64,000 nucleotides of DNA, taken from NCBI GenBank assembly GCA_008711135.1, contig VUAW01000011.1, forward strand, positions 1-64,000. Direction: 5' to 3'. The DNA comes from Rhodobacteraceae bacterium LNNU 3342 (lineage in GTDB: Bacteria; Pseudomonadota; Alphaproteobacteria; Rhodobacterales; Rhodobacteraceae). How positions within the stretch are numbered: the stretch's first letter is position 1; each line of letters begins with the position of its first letter. Both the position numbers and the translations under genes were made by a program. Shown piece after piece: positions 34,651-43,788 of this stretch. Below the pieces are notes generated by a model. That model was not told where the DNA came from, searched no databases, and saw only the letters and a list, made by a program, of their open reading frames with translations.

Positions 34651-35427
34651 ATGGGCCATACCGAGATCACCGAAACCGTAGCCGGATGCCGGATCAGGAT
34701 CATGCGCAAGGGCAGTGGTGCGCCGCTGCTGTTCCTGCACGGCGCGGGCGGGGCCAGCGGGTGGCTGCCGTTCATGGAGGCGCTGGCACAGCACTATGAT
34801 GTAATCGTGCCCGAACATCCGGGCTTTGGGCAGAGCGAGACGCCAGGATGGCTCGATTCAATCGGCGATCTGGCATTTTTCTACCTCGACCTGATCGGGC
34901 AGATGGGCCTTTCGCCGGCGCATGTGATGGGCACATCGCTGGGTGGATGGATAGCCGCGGAAATGGCTATCCGTGATCCGGGCGCATTGCGGTCGCTGAC
35001 GCTGGTGGCGCCCGCGGGAATCCATCTCAAGGGCGTCGCGCGCGGCGACATTTTCATGTGGTCGGAGGAACAGACGGCGCGCAACCTGTTCCATGACCCG
35101 GCGCTGGCAGCCACGGTGCCGTTGCCCGCCAATGACGACGAAATGATGGCAGCGCTGAAAAATCGCGAAACCACTGCACGGCTGGGCTGGAACCCGCGTC
35201 TGCACAACCCTGACCTGCCCAAGTGGCTGCATCGGGTCGCGGTGCCCACGCTGATCATCTGGGGCGATGACGACAAGGTTCTGCCGGCGGCCTTTGGTCC
35301 GGCCTACCGCGACCTGATCCCTGGTGCAGAGTTGGAGATCTTTCCGGCCTGTGGGCATCTGCCGCATGTCGAGAAAGCCGCCGATTTTACCGCCACCACC
35401 CTGCGGTTCCTGCAAAAGGCGGCCTGA
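34651..35427 (+). CDS. Alpha/beta hydrolase
   Basis: A 258-residue hydrolase with the oxyanion segment LFLHGAGG (27-34), nucleophile S96 in GTSLGG, acid in WGDDDKV (about 208) and histidine in CGHLPHVE (about 236). The build is like meta-cleavage-product hydrolases (MhpC/BphD) and esterases. GAGGGGG precedes the ATG at 34651. It is divergent from the SDR and convergent, by seven bases, with the GntR gene. It could hydrolyse a ring-cleavage product or an aromatic ester. Confidence 0.83.
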   Translation: MGHTEITETVAGCRIRIMRKGSGAPLLFLHGAGGASGWLPFMEALAQHYDVIVPEHPGFGQSETPGWLDSIGDLAFFYLDLIGQMGLSPAHVMGTSLGGWIAAEMAIRDPGALRSLTLVAPAGIHLKGVARGDIFMWSEEQTARNLFHDPALAATVPLPANDDEMMAALKNRETTARLGWNPRLHNPDLPKWLHRVAVPTLIIWGDDDKVLPAAFGPAYRDLIPGAELEIFPACGHLPHVEKAADFTATTLRFLQKAA

Positions 35428-35433
35428 CCGCGT

Positions 35434-36096
35434 TCAGTCAGCGGAGTCGGCCAGATGAATGATCGAGAACAGATGTCCCGACATGGCGGCCTCGGCCCAG
35501 TCGGGATTACGGGCCTGAAGGGCGTCGATGATTTCTCGATGCTGGATATGGGTGCGGCGCGTGCGGTTGTCGACGGGTTCCGAATAGGTGTTGAAGATCG
35601 ACGCGGGCAGTTCCAGCGAGGCCGCGAGGATCTTTTCCAGCCGCGGGCTGTCGGCGGCGCGGGCGATGAGGGTATGGAAATCGTTGTTCAGGCGGTCGAA
35701 TTCCGCCAGATGCTTGTGCCAGCCCAACTGGCTGAAGGCGGTTTCCATCCGCGCCTCGATTTCATTCAGTTGGGCGATCTCGGCATCGGTGATGCGCCGG
35801 GCTGCGCGGCGGGCGCCGTGGCCTTCAAGCTTGGCGCGGAGACGAAAGACCTCGGCGACATCGGCGCCGCTGAACTGGGCGACCCGGGCGCGGCGGTAAC
35901 GTTCCAGAAGCACCAACCCCTCATTGCTCAGCCGGCTGAGAGCCTCGCGCACGGGGGTGCGGCTGACGCCGATGCGCTCAGCCAACCAAGTCTCGCGCAG
36001 GATTTCGCCAGGCTGCAGTTCGCCGGTGATGATTGCGTGGCGGATATGGCGATAGGCGGTTTCGACTGCGCCACTCGCATCCGTCTGATCGGCCAC
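35434..36096 (-). CDS. GntR-family regulator with FCD domain
   Basis: A 220-residue regulator: winged helix at about 10-75 (AIITGELQPGEILRETWLAE and GVSRTPVREALSRLSNEGLV), then a FadR C-terminal (FCD) ligand domain at about 85-212 with metal-type histidines (NNDFHTLI, HREIIDAL and SGHLFSII). The GTG start has AAGGAAC upstream. It is divergent from the gentisate operon at 36279, its likely main target, and may also read the AACGTT palindrome at 34566. Confidence 0.87.
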   Translation of the reverse strand: MADQTDASGAVETAYRHIRHAIITGELQPGEILRETWLAERIGVSRTPVREALSRLSNEGLVLLERYRRARVAQFSGADVAEVFRLRAKLEGHGARRAARRITDAEIAQLNEIEARMETAFSQLGWHKHLAEFDRLNNDFHTLIARAADSPRLEKILAASLELPASIFNTYSEPVDNRTRRTHIQHREIIDALQARNPDWAEAAMSGHLFSIIHLADSAD

Positions 36097-36278
36097 GCGC
36101 TGTTCCTTATGCTGTGGGTGGGCGCAGGCCTGGGCGCGCGCCGCGGTCGGTTGAACCGGTACACACTGGCATCCCTTGGCCGAAGAGGCAAGGCCGCGGC
36201 CAGGAGCGGCAGCCAGAGAGGGCCGGATCTGGCAACGTTGGAAGGCAGGGGCAGAGATTTACCTTCAAGAGGGGCTGC

Positions 36279-37091
36279 ATGAAGCTGGAACAGGGGCAGA
36301 TCGCGTTCGTGTCAGGCGCGGGTTCCGGGATCGGGCGCGCGCTGGTACTGGCGCTGACGGCGCGCGGGATCAGGGTCGCGGCCTCCGACATCCGGATGGA
36401 GGCCGCCGAGGAGACTGTGGCGATGGCCGGGCCACATGCACAGGCTTTTTGCGTCGATGTGTCGGATCCGGCATCGATGGAGGCGGTTGCCGATGCCGTA
36501 GAACGCGACATGGGGCCGCTGGACCTAGTGTTCAACAATGCCGGCGTGGCCATGCATGGCAAGCCCATCCATGAACTGAGCCTGGAAGAATGGGATTGGG
36601 TAATCGGGGTCAATCTGTATGGCGTGATCCACGGCATCAGGGCCTTCGTGCCGCGTCTGCTGTCGCGGGAGGGAGCGACCCATATCGTTAATACGGGATC
36701 TGTCGCGGGGTTTCAGGTGAACCCGGACTTCCTGACAGGCGCCTATTCTGCCACGAAATCGGCAGTCGTGGCGCTGAGCGAGGCGTTGGAACTGGAAAAC
36801 CGGGGCAGCCGGATGGGGGTTTCGGTGCTGGCCCCGGCGGCGGTGAATACCGAGTTGCACCTTTCCGAGCGTGCACGGCCAGAGCGGATGGGCGGGGCCT
36901 TTGTCCGGAGCGAGAACCATTTCCTAGGGCCGCTGATCGAGATCGGCACCAGCCCAGACGCGATTGCGGCGCAGGTGCTGGAGGCAGTAGAGGCCAACCG
37001 GTTCTACATCATGACTCACCCCGAAACGCGCGGCTGGTTGCAGCGGCGGTTCAACCGGATTCTGAACGCCTATCCTGAAGCGGCAGAGTGA
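36279..37091 (+). CDS. SDR-family oxidoreductase
   Basis: A 270-residue classical SDR. SGAGSGIG (12-19) binds cofactor, D38 follows the second strand, NNAGVAMHG is near 87-95, the active serine is in NTGSVAGFQ (about 143) and YSATKSAV gives Y and K (about 156 and 160). AGAGGGG precedes the ATG. It is the first gene of the operon SDR, gentisate dioxygenase, fumarylpyruvate hydrolase, RibB (36279-40090). A dehydrogenase here could oxidise a hydroxybenzyl alcohol or similar precursor; the specific substrate is not visible. Confidence 0.85.
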   Translation: MKLEQGQIAFVSGAGSGIGRALVLALTARGIRVAASDIRMEAAEETVAMAGPHAQAFCVDVSDPASMEAVADAVERDMGPLDLVFNNAGVAMHGKPIHELSLEEWDWVIGVNLYGVIHGIRAFVPRLLSREGATHIVNTGSVAGFQVNPDFLTGAYSATKSAVVALSEALELENRGSRMGVSVLAPAAVNTELHLSERARPERMGGAFVRSENHFLGPLIEIGTSPDAIAAQVLEAVEANRFYIMTHPETRGWLQRRFNRILNAYPEAAE

Positions 37092-37101
37092 AAGGATCAC
37101 C

Positions 37102-38148
37102 ATGACCATGCAGACGTCAACCGAGGCCGTACGGCAGGAGTTCTATGACCGGCTGGCCGAGAAGGACATGGCCCCGCTTTGGGCAGTATTGAAGGGGCTG
37201 TTGCCCAACGAGCCGCGATCGAAGGCGAGGCCGCACAGGTGGCGGTATGATGATGTCCGGCCCCTGATGATGGAGGCGGGTGCCCTGTTGACGGCAGAAG
37301 AGGCCGAGCGCCGGGTGCTGGTGCTGGAAAACCCGGCGCTGAAGGGCATGTCGCGGGCGACGGCGACGATCTATGCGGGGATCCAGCTTATTCTGCCGGG
37401 TGAGACGGCGCCCGCGCACCGGCATTCGCCATCAGCCCTGCGCTTCATGCTAGAGGGCGAGGGGGCGATCACCGCCGTGGGCGGCGAGCGTACCGTAATG
37501 CGACGCGGAGATTTCGTGATCACCCCCTCGTGGGCCTGGCACGACCATGGGGCCGAGGGGAATGATCCCTGCGCCTGGCTCGACGGGCTTGACGTGCCAC
37601 TGGTGCAGTTCCTGGAGGCTGGGTTCAACGAGCATTACAACGACAAGAACCAGGCAATCATCCGTCCCGACGGGGACTCCATGGCGCGCTTCGGCATGAA
37701 CATGCTGCCGATGAGGGCGCAGAGCCCCTATGGGCTGACCACGCCGATCTTCAACTATCCGTATGAGCGGTCCCGCGCGGCGCTGGTGGCAGCCGCCGCC
37801 GGGGCTGCGCCGGACAAGCACGAGGCGGTGTCGCTGCGCTATGTCAACCCACTGGACGGCGGCTGGGCGATGCCGACCATGTCGGCTTGGATGATGCACC
37901 TACCCGCGGGGTTCGAGACGGCGCCGATCCGGTCGACTGATGGCATCGTGATGTGCGTAGCAGAGGGGCGGGTGAGCACCGAACTTGGCGGTGAGCGGTA
38001 TGACCTGGAGGAGCGTGACGTGGCTGTTGCACCCGGCTGGGCATGGCGGCGCTTTCGGGCTGAGCGAGACAGCTTCCTGTTCTGTTTTTCAGACCGGGTG
38101 GTGCATGAAAAGCTGGGCCTTTGGCGCGAAGAGCGCGGCGCGGCCTGA
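37102..38148 (+). CDS. Gentisate 1,2-dioxygenase
   Basis: A 348-residue bicupin Fe(II) dioxygenase that opens gentisate (2,5-dihydroxybenzoate) to maleylpyruvate. The family marks are RPHRWRYDDVRP (43-54) and AGIQLILPGETAPAHRHSPS (92-111, shown in part), with Fe ligands H106, H108 and a histidine in WAWHDHG (H147 or H149). The second cupin (about 270-340) lacks the metal set, as usual. AAAGGA precedes the ATG. It is followed by the FAH-type hydrolase at 38167. No separate maleylpyruvate isomerase is seen in the window. Confidence 0.93.
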   Translation: MTMQTSTEAVRQEFYDRLAEKDMAPLWAVLKGLLPNEPRSKARPHRWRYDDVRPLMMEAGALLTAEEAERRVLVLENPALKGMSRATATIYAGIQLILPGETAPAHRHSPSALRFMLEGEGAITAVGGERTVMRRGDFVITPSWAWHDHGAEGNDPCAWLDGLDVPLVQFLEAGFNEHYNDKNQAIIRPDGDSMARFGMNMLPMRAQSPYGLTTPIFNYPYERSRAALVAAAAGAAPDKHEAVSLRYVNPLDGGWAMPTMSAWMMHLPAGFETAPIRSTDGIVMCVAEGRVSTELGGERYDLEERDVAVAPGWAWRRFRAERDSFLFCFSDRVVHEKLGLWREERGAA

Positions 38149-38166
38149 CAGAAGGGAACAGAACAG

Positions 38167-39018
38167 ATGCGTTTTTGCCGTTTCGACGATAACCGCTTGG
38201 GCGTGATCAAGGGTGATATGGTCCATGACGTGACAGAGGCGCTGGCGGCACTGCCGCCGCTGGCTTGGCCGGTGCCGCATGGCGACCAGTTCTTTAACCA
38301 CTTCGACATGCTGCGTCCGCAGATGGAGGCGCTGGCGGACAGGGTGCCGGGAAGGCCGGTGGGCGAGGTCAGGCTGTTGTCGCCGGTGGGCAACCCCGGC
38401 AAGATCGTAGCGGCGCCAGTGAATTATGCGCTGCATCTGGATGAGTCACGGGCTGACAGGCAGATCAACTTTGGAAGCGAGATCAAGACTATCCATGAGT
38501 ACGGGGTGTTCCTGAAGTCGCCCAGTTCGGTGATCGGGGCGGGCGACGCCGTTGTGGTGGACTGGGAGGACCGGCGAACCGATCATGAAATTGAACTGGC
38601 TCTCGTAATCGGCAAGCAGGGTTTCCGCATTGCGGAGGAGGATGCGCTGGATCATGTGGCAGGCTATATGATCGGGCTGGACATGACCATTCGCGGCACC
38701 GAGGATCGTTCCTTCCGCAAGTCGCTGGACACATTCACGGTTCTGGGGCCGCATATCGTCACCGCCGATGAGGTCGGCAATCCCGGGGCGTTGGATTTCG
38801 AGATCACGGTCAACGGCGAGTCGCGGCAGAAATCGAACACGGCGCTGTTGATCCTGAACGTGCAGCAGCTGATTGCCTATGCGTCAAAGGCGTACACCCT
38901 TTACCCCGGCGATGTGATCATGACCGGCACGCCCGAAGGGGTGGCCCCGGTCAAGCCGGGCGACGTGATGCACGCTTGGATCGATAGGGTGGGCGAGATG
39001 TCGGTACGCGTGGCATGA
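38167..39018 (+). CDS. FAH-family hydrolase, probable fumarylpyruvate/maleylpyruvate hydrolase
   Basis: A 283-residue FAH enzyme with an N-terminal extension of about 75 residues before the catalytic domain. Metal ligands E141 and E143 lie in DHEIELALVIG, D172 in GLDMTIRG, and GTPEGVAPVKPGD is near 259-271. Its place directly behind gentisate dioxygenase points to the last gentisate step, releasing pyruvate plus fumarate or maleate. The choice between fumarylpyruvate and maleylpyruvate is open because no isomerase gene was found. The stop overlaps the RibB start (ATGA). Confidence 0.87.
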   Translation: MRFCRFDDNRLGVIKGDMVHDVTEALAALPPLAWPVPHGDQFFNHFDMLRPQMEALADRVPGRPVGEVRLLSPVGNPGKIVAAPVNYALHLDESRADRQINFGSEIKTIHEYGVFLKSPSSVIGAGDAVVVDWEDRRTDHEIELALVIGKQGFRIAEEDALDHVAGYMIGLDMTIRGTEDRSFRKSLDTFTVLGPHIVTADEVGNPGALDFEITVNGESRQKSNTALLILNVQQLIAYASKAYTLYPGDVIMTGTPEGVAPVKPGDVMHAWIDRVGEMSVRVA

Positions 39019-40090
39019 CCGCGCCCATTGCGCCCATTGCTGACATCATCGAGGACGCCTGCGCTGGACGGATGTTCATCCTTTTGGACCACGAGGACCG
39101 CGAGAATGAGGGCGACTTGGTCATTCCCGCCTCGATGGCGACGCCTGAAGCGATCAATTTCATGGCGCGCCATGGGCGCGGGCTGATCTGTCTGGCGCTG
39201 ACGGCTGAACGGGTCGATGCGCTGGCCCTGCCCTTGATGACCAGCAACAATGCCTCGCGTCACGAAACCGCATTTACCGTCTCGATCGAGGCGCGGGAGG
39301 GAGTGACGACGGGAATATCGGCAAAGGACCGTGCGGTGACCATCGCGACCGCCATCGACCCGCAGAAGGGAACGACCGATCTGGCGACGCCGGGACACGT
39401 GTTTCCGTTGCGGGCGCGGGATGGCGGGGTTCTGGTGCGGGCTGGGCATACCGAGGCGGCGGTCGATATTGCGCGGCTGGCGGGGCTGAATCCGTCGGGG
39501 GTGATTTGCGAGATCATGCGCGAGGATGGCACCATGGCGCGGCTGCCTGATCTGGTCGAGTTTGCGCGAAAACATGGGCTGAAGATCGGCACAATTTCAG
39601 ACCTGATCGCTTATCGGCGGCGCAACGACAACCTTGTCCAGCTGGTCGAGCAGAAGCCCGTGAGTTCGGCTTTTGGCGGCGACTGGATGATGCGGGTCTA
39701 TCGGGACACGGTGGAGGGGCGGAGCATATCGTGCTGTCGATGGGCGACGTGTCAGACGGTGGGCCGGTGACGGTGCGGATGCATGTTCTGGACTCGGCGG
39801 AAGACGTATTAGGCATCCGGACTGCGCCGTTCAACCTTGCGGAGAGGGCCATGCAGATCATCGCAGCCAAGGGCCGTGGCGTGATGCTGTTGTTGCGCGA
39901 CACCCGCAAGACCATCGACCGCAGTGCGGGCACCGCGCCCTATGTGCTGCGCGATTACGGGCTGGGGGCGCAGATCCTGACCTCGCTGGGGATTCACGAG
40001 ATCGATCTGTTGACCAAGAACCGGATCGTGCGGCCAGTGGCGCTGAATGGCTACGACCTCTCAATCCGGTCCTGCACGCAGATCAGCTAG
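39015..40090 (+). pseudogene. ribB: RibB-type 3,4-dihydroxy-2-butanone-4-phosphate synthase with C-terminal GCHII-like domain, frameshifted
   Basis: The first frame (39015-39770) encodes a complete synthase domain, with DHEDRENEGDLVIPA (about 25-39) and [15 protein letters not shown] (about 143-157). At the run of four G (39716-39719) the homologous reading moves to another frame, which continues the GTP cyclohydrolase II-like domain to 40090. One extra G would restore VEGAEHIVLSMGDVSDGG and a protein of about 358 residues. The C-terminal domain lacks the zinc cysteines, as in other alphaproteobacterial RibB. The catalytic N-terminal domain may still work. It makes a riboflavin precursor, and a spare copy here could raise FMN for UbiX. 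It ends 8 bases inside the convergent IclR gene. Confidence 0.82.
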
Positions 40091-40931
40091 AGCGTTTCAT
40101 GCGCTCTTGCCGGTCGCGGGTATTGTAGCCCAGGCGGTCAGACAGGCGCTGCGTTGATTCCAGCAATAGTTTGGCGATACCTTTGGCCTTGGCGCCCGAC
40201 ATTGCCTTGTCAGACCCCAGCACGGTGGTTGCGGCAACGATGCGCCCGGTGTGGTCGAAAATCGGCGCGGCCATGGCGGCGAAGTTGGCGTTGATGTTGT
40301 TCCGGGAGGTCGCGTAACCCTGCTGGCGGATCACCTCCATCTGGTTCTCGATAGCTTCGAGGTCATCAGGCAGATCGGAGGCGCCGGGCCAGATGTCTTC
40401 GCCCGTCCTGATTGCTGCAAGTTCCTCCGCCAGAAGCTGTGCGGTTTCCGAGCGGTTGAGGTAGGCTAGGAAGACCCGCCCTGTTGCGGAGGCATAAAGC
40501 GGCAGCACGTAGCCCAGCCGCACCGTCAGGGAGCCTTGCCGCTGACCATCCACCTTGGACACGATCCCGGGTCCGCGATTGCCCCATACCGAAAGATATG
40601 TAGCGAAGCTCGTCGCCTCTTGCAGCGAAACCAGTTCGTCGCGCGAAAGGCTCACTACATCAAGCTGGCGGATGGCCGAATGACCAAGCTGGATGGCAAA
40701 GCTGCCCAGCCCGTAATGGCCGGTGTGCGGGTCCTGTCGCACAAGCCCTTCGCGGATGAAGCTGACAAGATAAAGGTGAACCTTGCTGGGCGGCATTCCG
40801 GCAATTGCCGCCACATCGCGCAGGGGCAGGGGGCCATCGGCGGATTCCATCGCACGGATCACCTGAAAGCCCACCTCAATCGACTGGATCCGCCGTTGTG
40901 ACCAGTCATCATCCCTGTCGGCTCTCTTCAT
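40083..40931 (-). CDS. IclR-family transcriptional regulator
   Basis: A 282-residue IclR regulator. The winged helix is at about 14-75 (SIEVGFQVIRAMES, PLPLRDVAAIAGMPPSKVHLYL), and the effector domain at about 90-265 has the family segments LPLYASATGRVFLAYL and GYATSRNNINANFAAMAAPI. AGAGGA precedes the ATG. IclR proteins commonly regulate aromatic acid breakdown (PcaU/PobR types). It converges with RibB and precedes the aldolase and dehydrogenase genes on its own strand, so it could regulate either side. Confidence 0.88.
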   Translation of the reverse strand: MKRADRDDDWSQRRIQSIEVGFQVIRAMESADGPLPLRDVAAIAGMPPSKVHLYLVSFIREGLVRQDPHTGHYGLGSFAIQLGHSAIRQLDVVSLSRDELVSLQEATSFATYLSVWGNRGPGIVSKVDGQRQGSLTVRLGYVLPLYASATGRVFLAYLNRSETAQLLAEELAAIRTGEDIWPGASDLPDDLEAIENQMEVIRQQGYATSRNNINANFAAMAAPIFDHTGRIVAATTVLGSDKAMSGAKAKGIAKLLLESTQRLSDRLGYNTRDRQERMKRSS

Positions 40932-40993
40932 GTTGTCCTCTTGATTATCCGCGCACGAGTTTAGCCCATATCATGCATCCGGTCGATGCCGGT

Positions 40994-41794
40994 TCAACCG
41001 CGGAATGATGGGTCGATCCGGTCCAGCATGCGCAGCATCGCTGGCCATTCCTTGAGTCCCGGAATGGCGGGAGATTGCTCATACATGTGCGCGGTCAGTT
41101 CTGCGATGGTCTCGGGCGGCACCGTGAGCCCGCCTGGCTGCGCGGCCATGGCGGCAAGCTGGGCACGGGCGGCTTTTTCGAGCCAGAAGGTCCAGACGAA
41201 CGCCTCGCCGACTGTGGCACCTGCCGTCAGGGTCCCGTGGTTGCGCAGGATCATCGCCTTGTTGGTGGGGCCGAGGTCCTGGATCAGACGCTCCTGCTCC
41301 TCCATGTTCAGGGCGAGCCCTTCGTACCCGTGATAGCCGATGCGGTTGTAAAAGAACATCGAGTGCTGCGAGAGCGGCAGCAGCCCGCAGTCGAGCATCG
41401 ACAGGGCCATGCCGGCCTCGGTGTGCAGGTGCATCACGCAGTGCAGATCGGGGCGGCCGCGGTGGATGGCATGGTGGATCACAAAGCCCGCGCCGTTCAC
41501 GGGCCAGTCGCTTTGGCCGATGATGCGGGCCTGGTGGTCGATCTTGACCAGGTTGGAGGCTGTGATCTCGTCGAACCGAAGGCCGAAGGGGTTGATCAGG
41601 AAATGATCCTCGTGCCCCGGCACGCGGGCAGAGATATGGGTATAGATCAGGTCATCCCAGCCGTAATGCGCGGCCAGCCGATAGGCGGCGGCCAGATCAA
41701 CCCGAAGCGCCCATTCCTCGTCCGTGATGGGGGCGGCGGGGACGTTGGCTTGGTCGGTATCCAGGCCGATGACATGGCGTTGGGTTGAACTCAT
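40994..41794 (-). CDS. Class II aldolase/adducin-family protein
   Basis: A 266-residue protein. The class II aldolase fold is at about 30-235, with TH(I)SARVPGHEDHFLINPFG-type signature (about 55-74), the zinc pair HLH in CVMHLHTEAG (about 122-131) and a further histidine in LRNHGTL (about 182). Such enzymes split or decarboxylate sugar phosphates and hydroxy acids; in aromatic clusters some act on 4-hydroxy-2-oxo acids or decarboxylate phthalates. GAGGA precedes the ATG at 41794. It follows the dehydrogenase gene by 11 bases as its operon partner. Confidence 0.82.
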   Translation of the reverse strand: MSSTQRHVIGLDTDQANVPAAPITDEEWALRVDLAAAYRLAAHYGWDDLIYTHISARVPGHEDHFLINPFGLRFDEITASNLVKIDHQARIIGQSDWPVNGAGFVIHHAIHRGRPDLHCVMHLHTEAGMALSMLDCGLLPLSQHSMFFYNRIGYHGYEGLALNMEEQERLIQDLGPTNKAMILRNHGTLTAGATVGEAFVWTFWLEKAARAQLAAMAAQPGGLTVPPETIAELTAHMYEQSPAIPGLKEWPAMLRMLDRIDPSFRG

Positions 41795-41805
41795 GGTTTC
41801 GGTCC

Positions 41806-42747
41806 TCATGCTGGCAGGGCGACGGGGGTTGGCAGGGGCTGGTCTGCGAAAAAGGCGGCAAGATTGTTGATCAACAGGCGGCCCATGGCTTCTCGTGTGT
41901 CTTGGGTGGCGCTGCCCTGGTGCGGAGTCAGGATGACGTTTGGCAGGGCGCGCAGGCGCGCAGGCACGTTGGGTTCGTCGGCAAAGACATCCAGCGCGGC
42001 AAAGCCGAGGGTCCCTGTTTCCAGTGCCTCGATCAGCGCGGGTTCGTCGACGATGGACCCCCGCGCCACGTTGACCAGAGTTCCCTGCGGACCAAGGGCG
42101 GCCAGCACCCCGGCATTGACGATGCCCCGCGTCTGCGCGTTGGCGGGGCAGGCAAGGATCAGGAAATCGCTGTCCTCTGCCAACGCGGTCAGGTCCGGTT
42201 CGTGCCGCCAGGGAACATCCTTGGGCCGTGGACCATGCCAGGCGATGATCAGGCCGAAGCCCTGCGCCCGGAGCGCGATCTGATAGCCGATGCCGCCGAG
42301 CCCGACGATGCCCAGCCTGCGCCCCCGTAGGCCCCGCCCCAGCGGCAGTTGTGCCACAAGGTTGGTCCACCGCCCGCTGCGCACATAGGTGTCGCTGGCC
42401 GGGATCGCGCGGGCCGAGGACAGGAGCAGCGCCATCGCTAGGTCAGCCACGGCGTCGGTCAGCAGGCCCGGAGTGTTTATGACGCGGATGCTCCGCGCGG
42501 CGGCGGCAGCGAGATCCACCGCGTCGATGCCCACGCCATAGACGGCGATCAGTTCCAGCCCCGGCACGGCATCCATCATTGCCGCCGTGACGCCGCGTCC
42601 CGGATCCGTGACCAGAACCCGCGCGTGCGGATTTGCCTCTGGCGAAAAGGGTTGCAGATCATGCGTCGTGGCGAGCACCTGGGTGATGGCGGGCGGCAGG
42701 GCCTCTGTGGCCATAACGAGGGGCAGGCGCGCGCTGTGCTGCGGCAT
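41806..42747 (-). CDS. D-isomer specific 2-hydroxyacid dehydrogenase
   Basis: A 313-residue NAD(P)-dependent dehydrogenase. GLGGIG (about 147-152) binds NAD, followed by an HGPRPK segment that suggests NADPH preference. The catalytic R is in NVARGSIVDE (about 230), E in DEPNVP (about 259) and H in TPHQGSAT (about 277). AGGAGA precedes the ATG at 42747. It is transcribed first, then the class II aldolase. The pair could process the 2-hydroxy or 2-oxo acid end products of a ring-cleavage route; this is an inference. Confidence 0.86.
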   Translation of the reverse strand: MPQHSARLPLVMATEALPPAITQVLATTHDLQPFSPEANPHARVLVTDPGRGVTAAMMDAVPGLELIAVYGVGIDAVDLAAAAARSIRVINTPGLLTDAVADLAMALLLSSARAIPASDTYVRSGRWTNLVAQLPLGRGLRGRRLGIVGLGGIGYQIALRAQGFGLIIAWHGPRPKDVPWRHEPDLTALAEDSDFLILACPANAQTRGIVNAGVLAALGPQGTLVNVARGSIVDEPALIEALETGTLGFAALDVFADEPNVPARLRALPNVILTPHQGSATQDTREAMGRLLINNLAAFFADQPLPTPVALPA

Positions 42748-42934
42748 GAGGTCTCCTGATGAAGGTCGGCAGCCGGCAGAACTCTGGCTGAGCGAATTTG
42801 ATAATGTCATATAGACTTCGAAAACGTCAACAGAGTTGCAGGAGGATTTTGCCGCGGCAATGGCGGGCAGCGTACTGGCGCATGGCGAATGGCGGCAGCA
42901 GAGGCGCCGGGGAGTTTGGCGCCCGGCTGGTCCT

Positions 42935-43693
42935 TTAAGGAAGTGGAGGCGACAGAAGCGCGTCCAGCCGTCCGCGCAGCGCGGCGCGGGTGCTGACGCC
43001 CAGTTTCTCATAGGCCCGCGCCCGGTAGGTGATGACAGAGCTGGGCTGCAGGGCAAAGCGGGCAGCGATCTCGGTCTGGTCATGGCCCGCCATGATCAGG
43101 GCGACCACCTGCGCCTCACGGTTGCTGAGGGTGGTGACTTCCGTCAGGCGGCGGGCGAGGGCGGCGGGATCTGTCGTAGGCGGCTGGGCATCAAGCAATT
43201 GGGCATGACGTTCCAGCGCGGCATGCAAGCAGCGGGCAAGGGTGGCGAAAGCCTGCGCATGGTCCGGGTGAAACGGCCCGCTGGACCGTTCACGGTAGGC
43301 ATTGGCGATGATGGAGGGCACGCCGCGGCGATAAAGCGAGAGGCGTTCGGTGACGGAGCCTTCGGTATAACATTCATGCTGGTATTCAACGTCACGGATG
43401 CCCCGCGCGGGGCGCTTCAGGATCTGCACCGTCCGATGCGCCCGTCCCAGCGTCGACAGCGCCGCGACGTCGCGGCGCCAGTAGCGTTGTGCATATCGCA
43501 GCGAGGCCACGCGGGCGAAGGCCGAAGAGGCCGGGTTGCTGCTTTCAGCCACAAGAACCGCAGGCTGATCCTCTTTTAGCGTGAAGACAGAGCAGAGGTC
43601 GGCCCCGCAGTGCCGGTGCAGCAGGTTCATCAGCGCAGGGCCGAGCCCAGCCGTCCCAAGCGCGGTCAGAAGCGGCGCGATATCGTCCAGCAT
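42935..43693 (-). CDS. LuxR-family transcriptional regulator
   Basis: A 252-residue regulator whose C-terminal helix-turn-helix (about 185-245) is plain: LSNREAQVVALIMAGHDQTEIAARF-type pattern and SSVITYRARAYEKLGVSTRAAL. The N-terminal 180 residues are a GAF-like sensor without a phosphorylation site or a recognised quorum-sensing domain. AGAGGGA precedes the ATG at 43693. It is divergent from the VOC gene at 43789 and upstream of the dehydrogenase-aldolase pair, so either could be its target. The 187-base gap on its 3' side holds no gene. Confidence 0.84.
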   Translation of the reverse strand: MLDDIAPLLTALGTAGLGPALMNLLHRHCGADLCSVFTLKEDQPAVLVAESSNPASSAFARVASLRYAQRYWRRDVAALSTLGRAHRTVQILKRPARGIRDVEYQHECYTEGSVTERLSLYRRGVPSIIANAYRERSSGPFHPDHAQAFATLARCLHAALERHAQLLDAQPPTTDPAALARRLTEVTTLSNREAQVVALIMAGHDQTEIAARFALQPSSVITYRARAYEKLGVSTRAALRGRLDALLSPPLP

Positions 43694-43788
43694 CTTGTCC
43701 CTCTTTAGACGGGACAGAATGATTGGCCGGGGGCGGTAGTCTGTCAAGCGCAGGGGCCGTTGCGGCCCCGACCGTTCGGGAGGATCAG

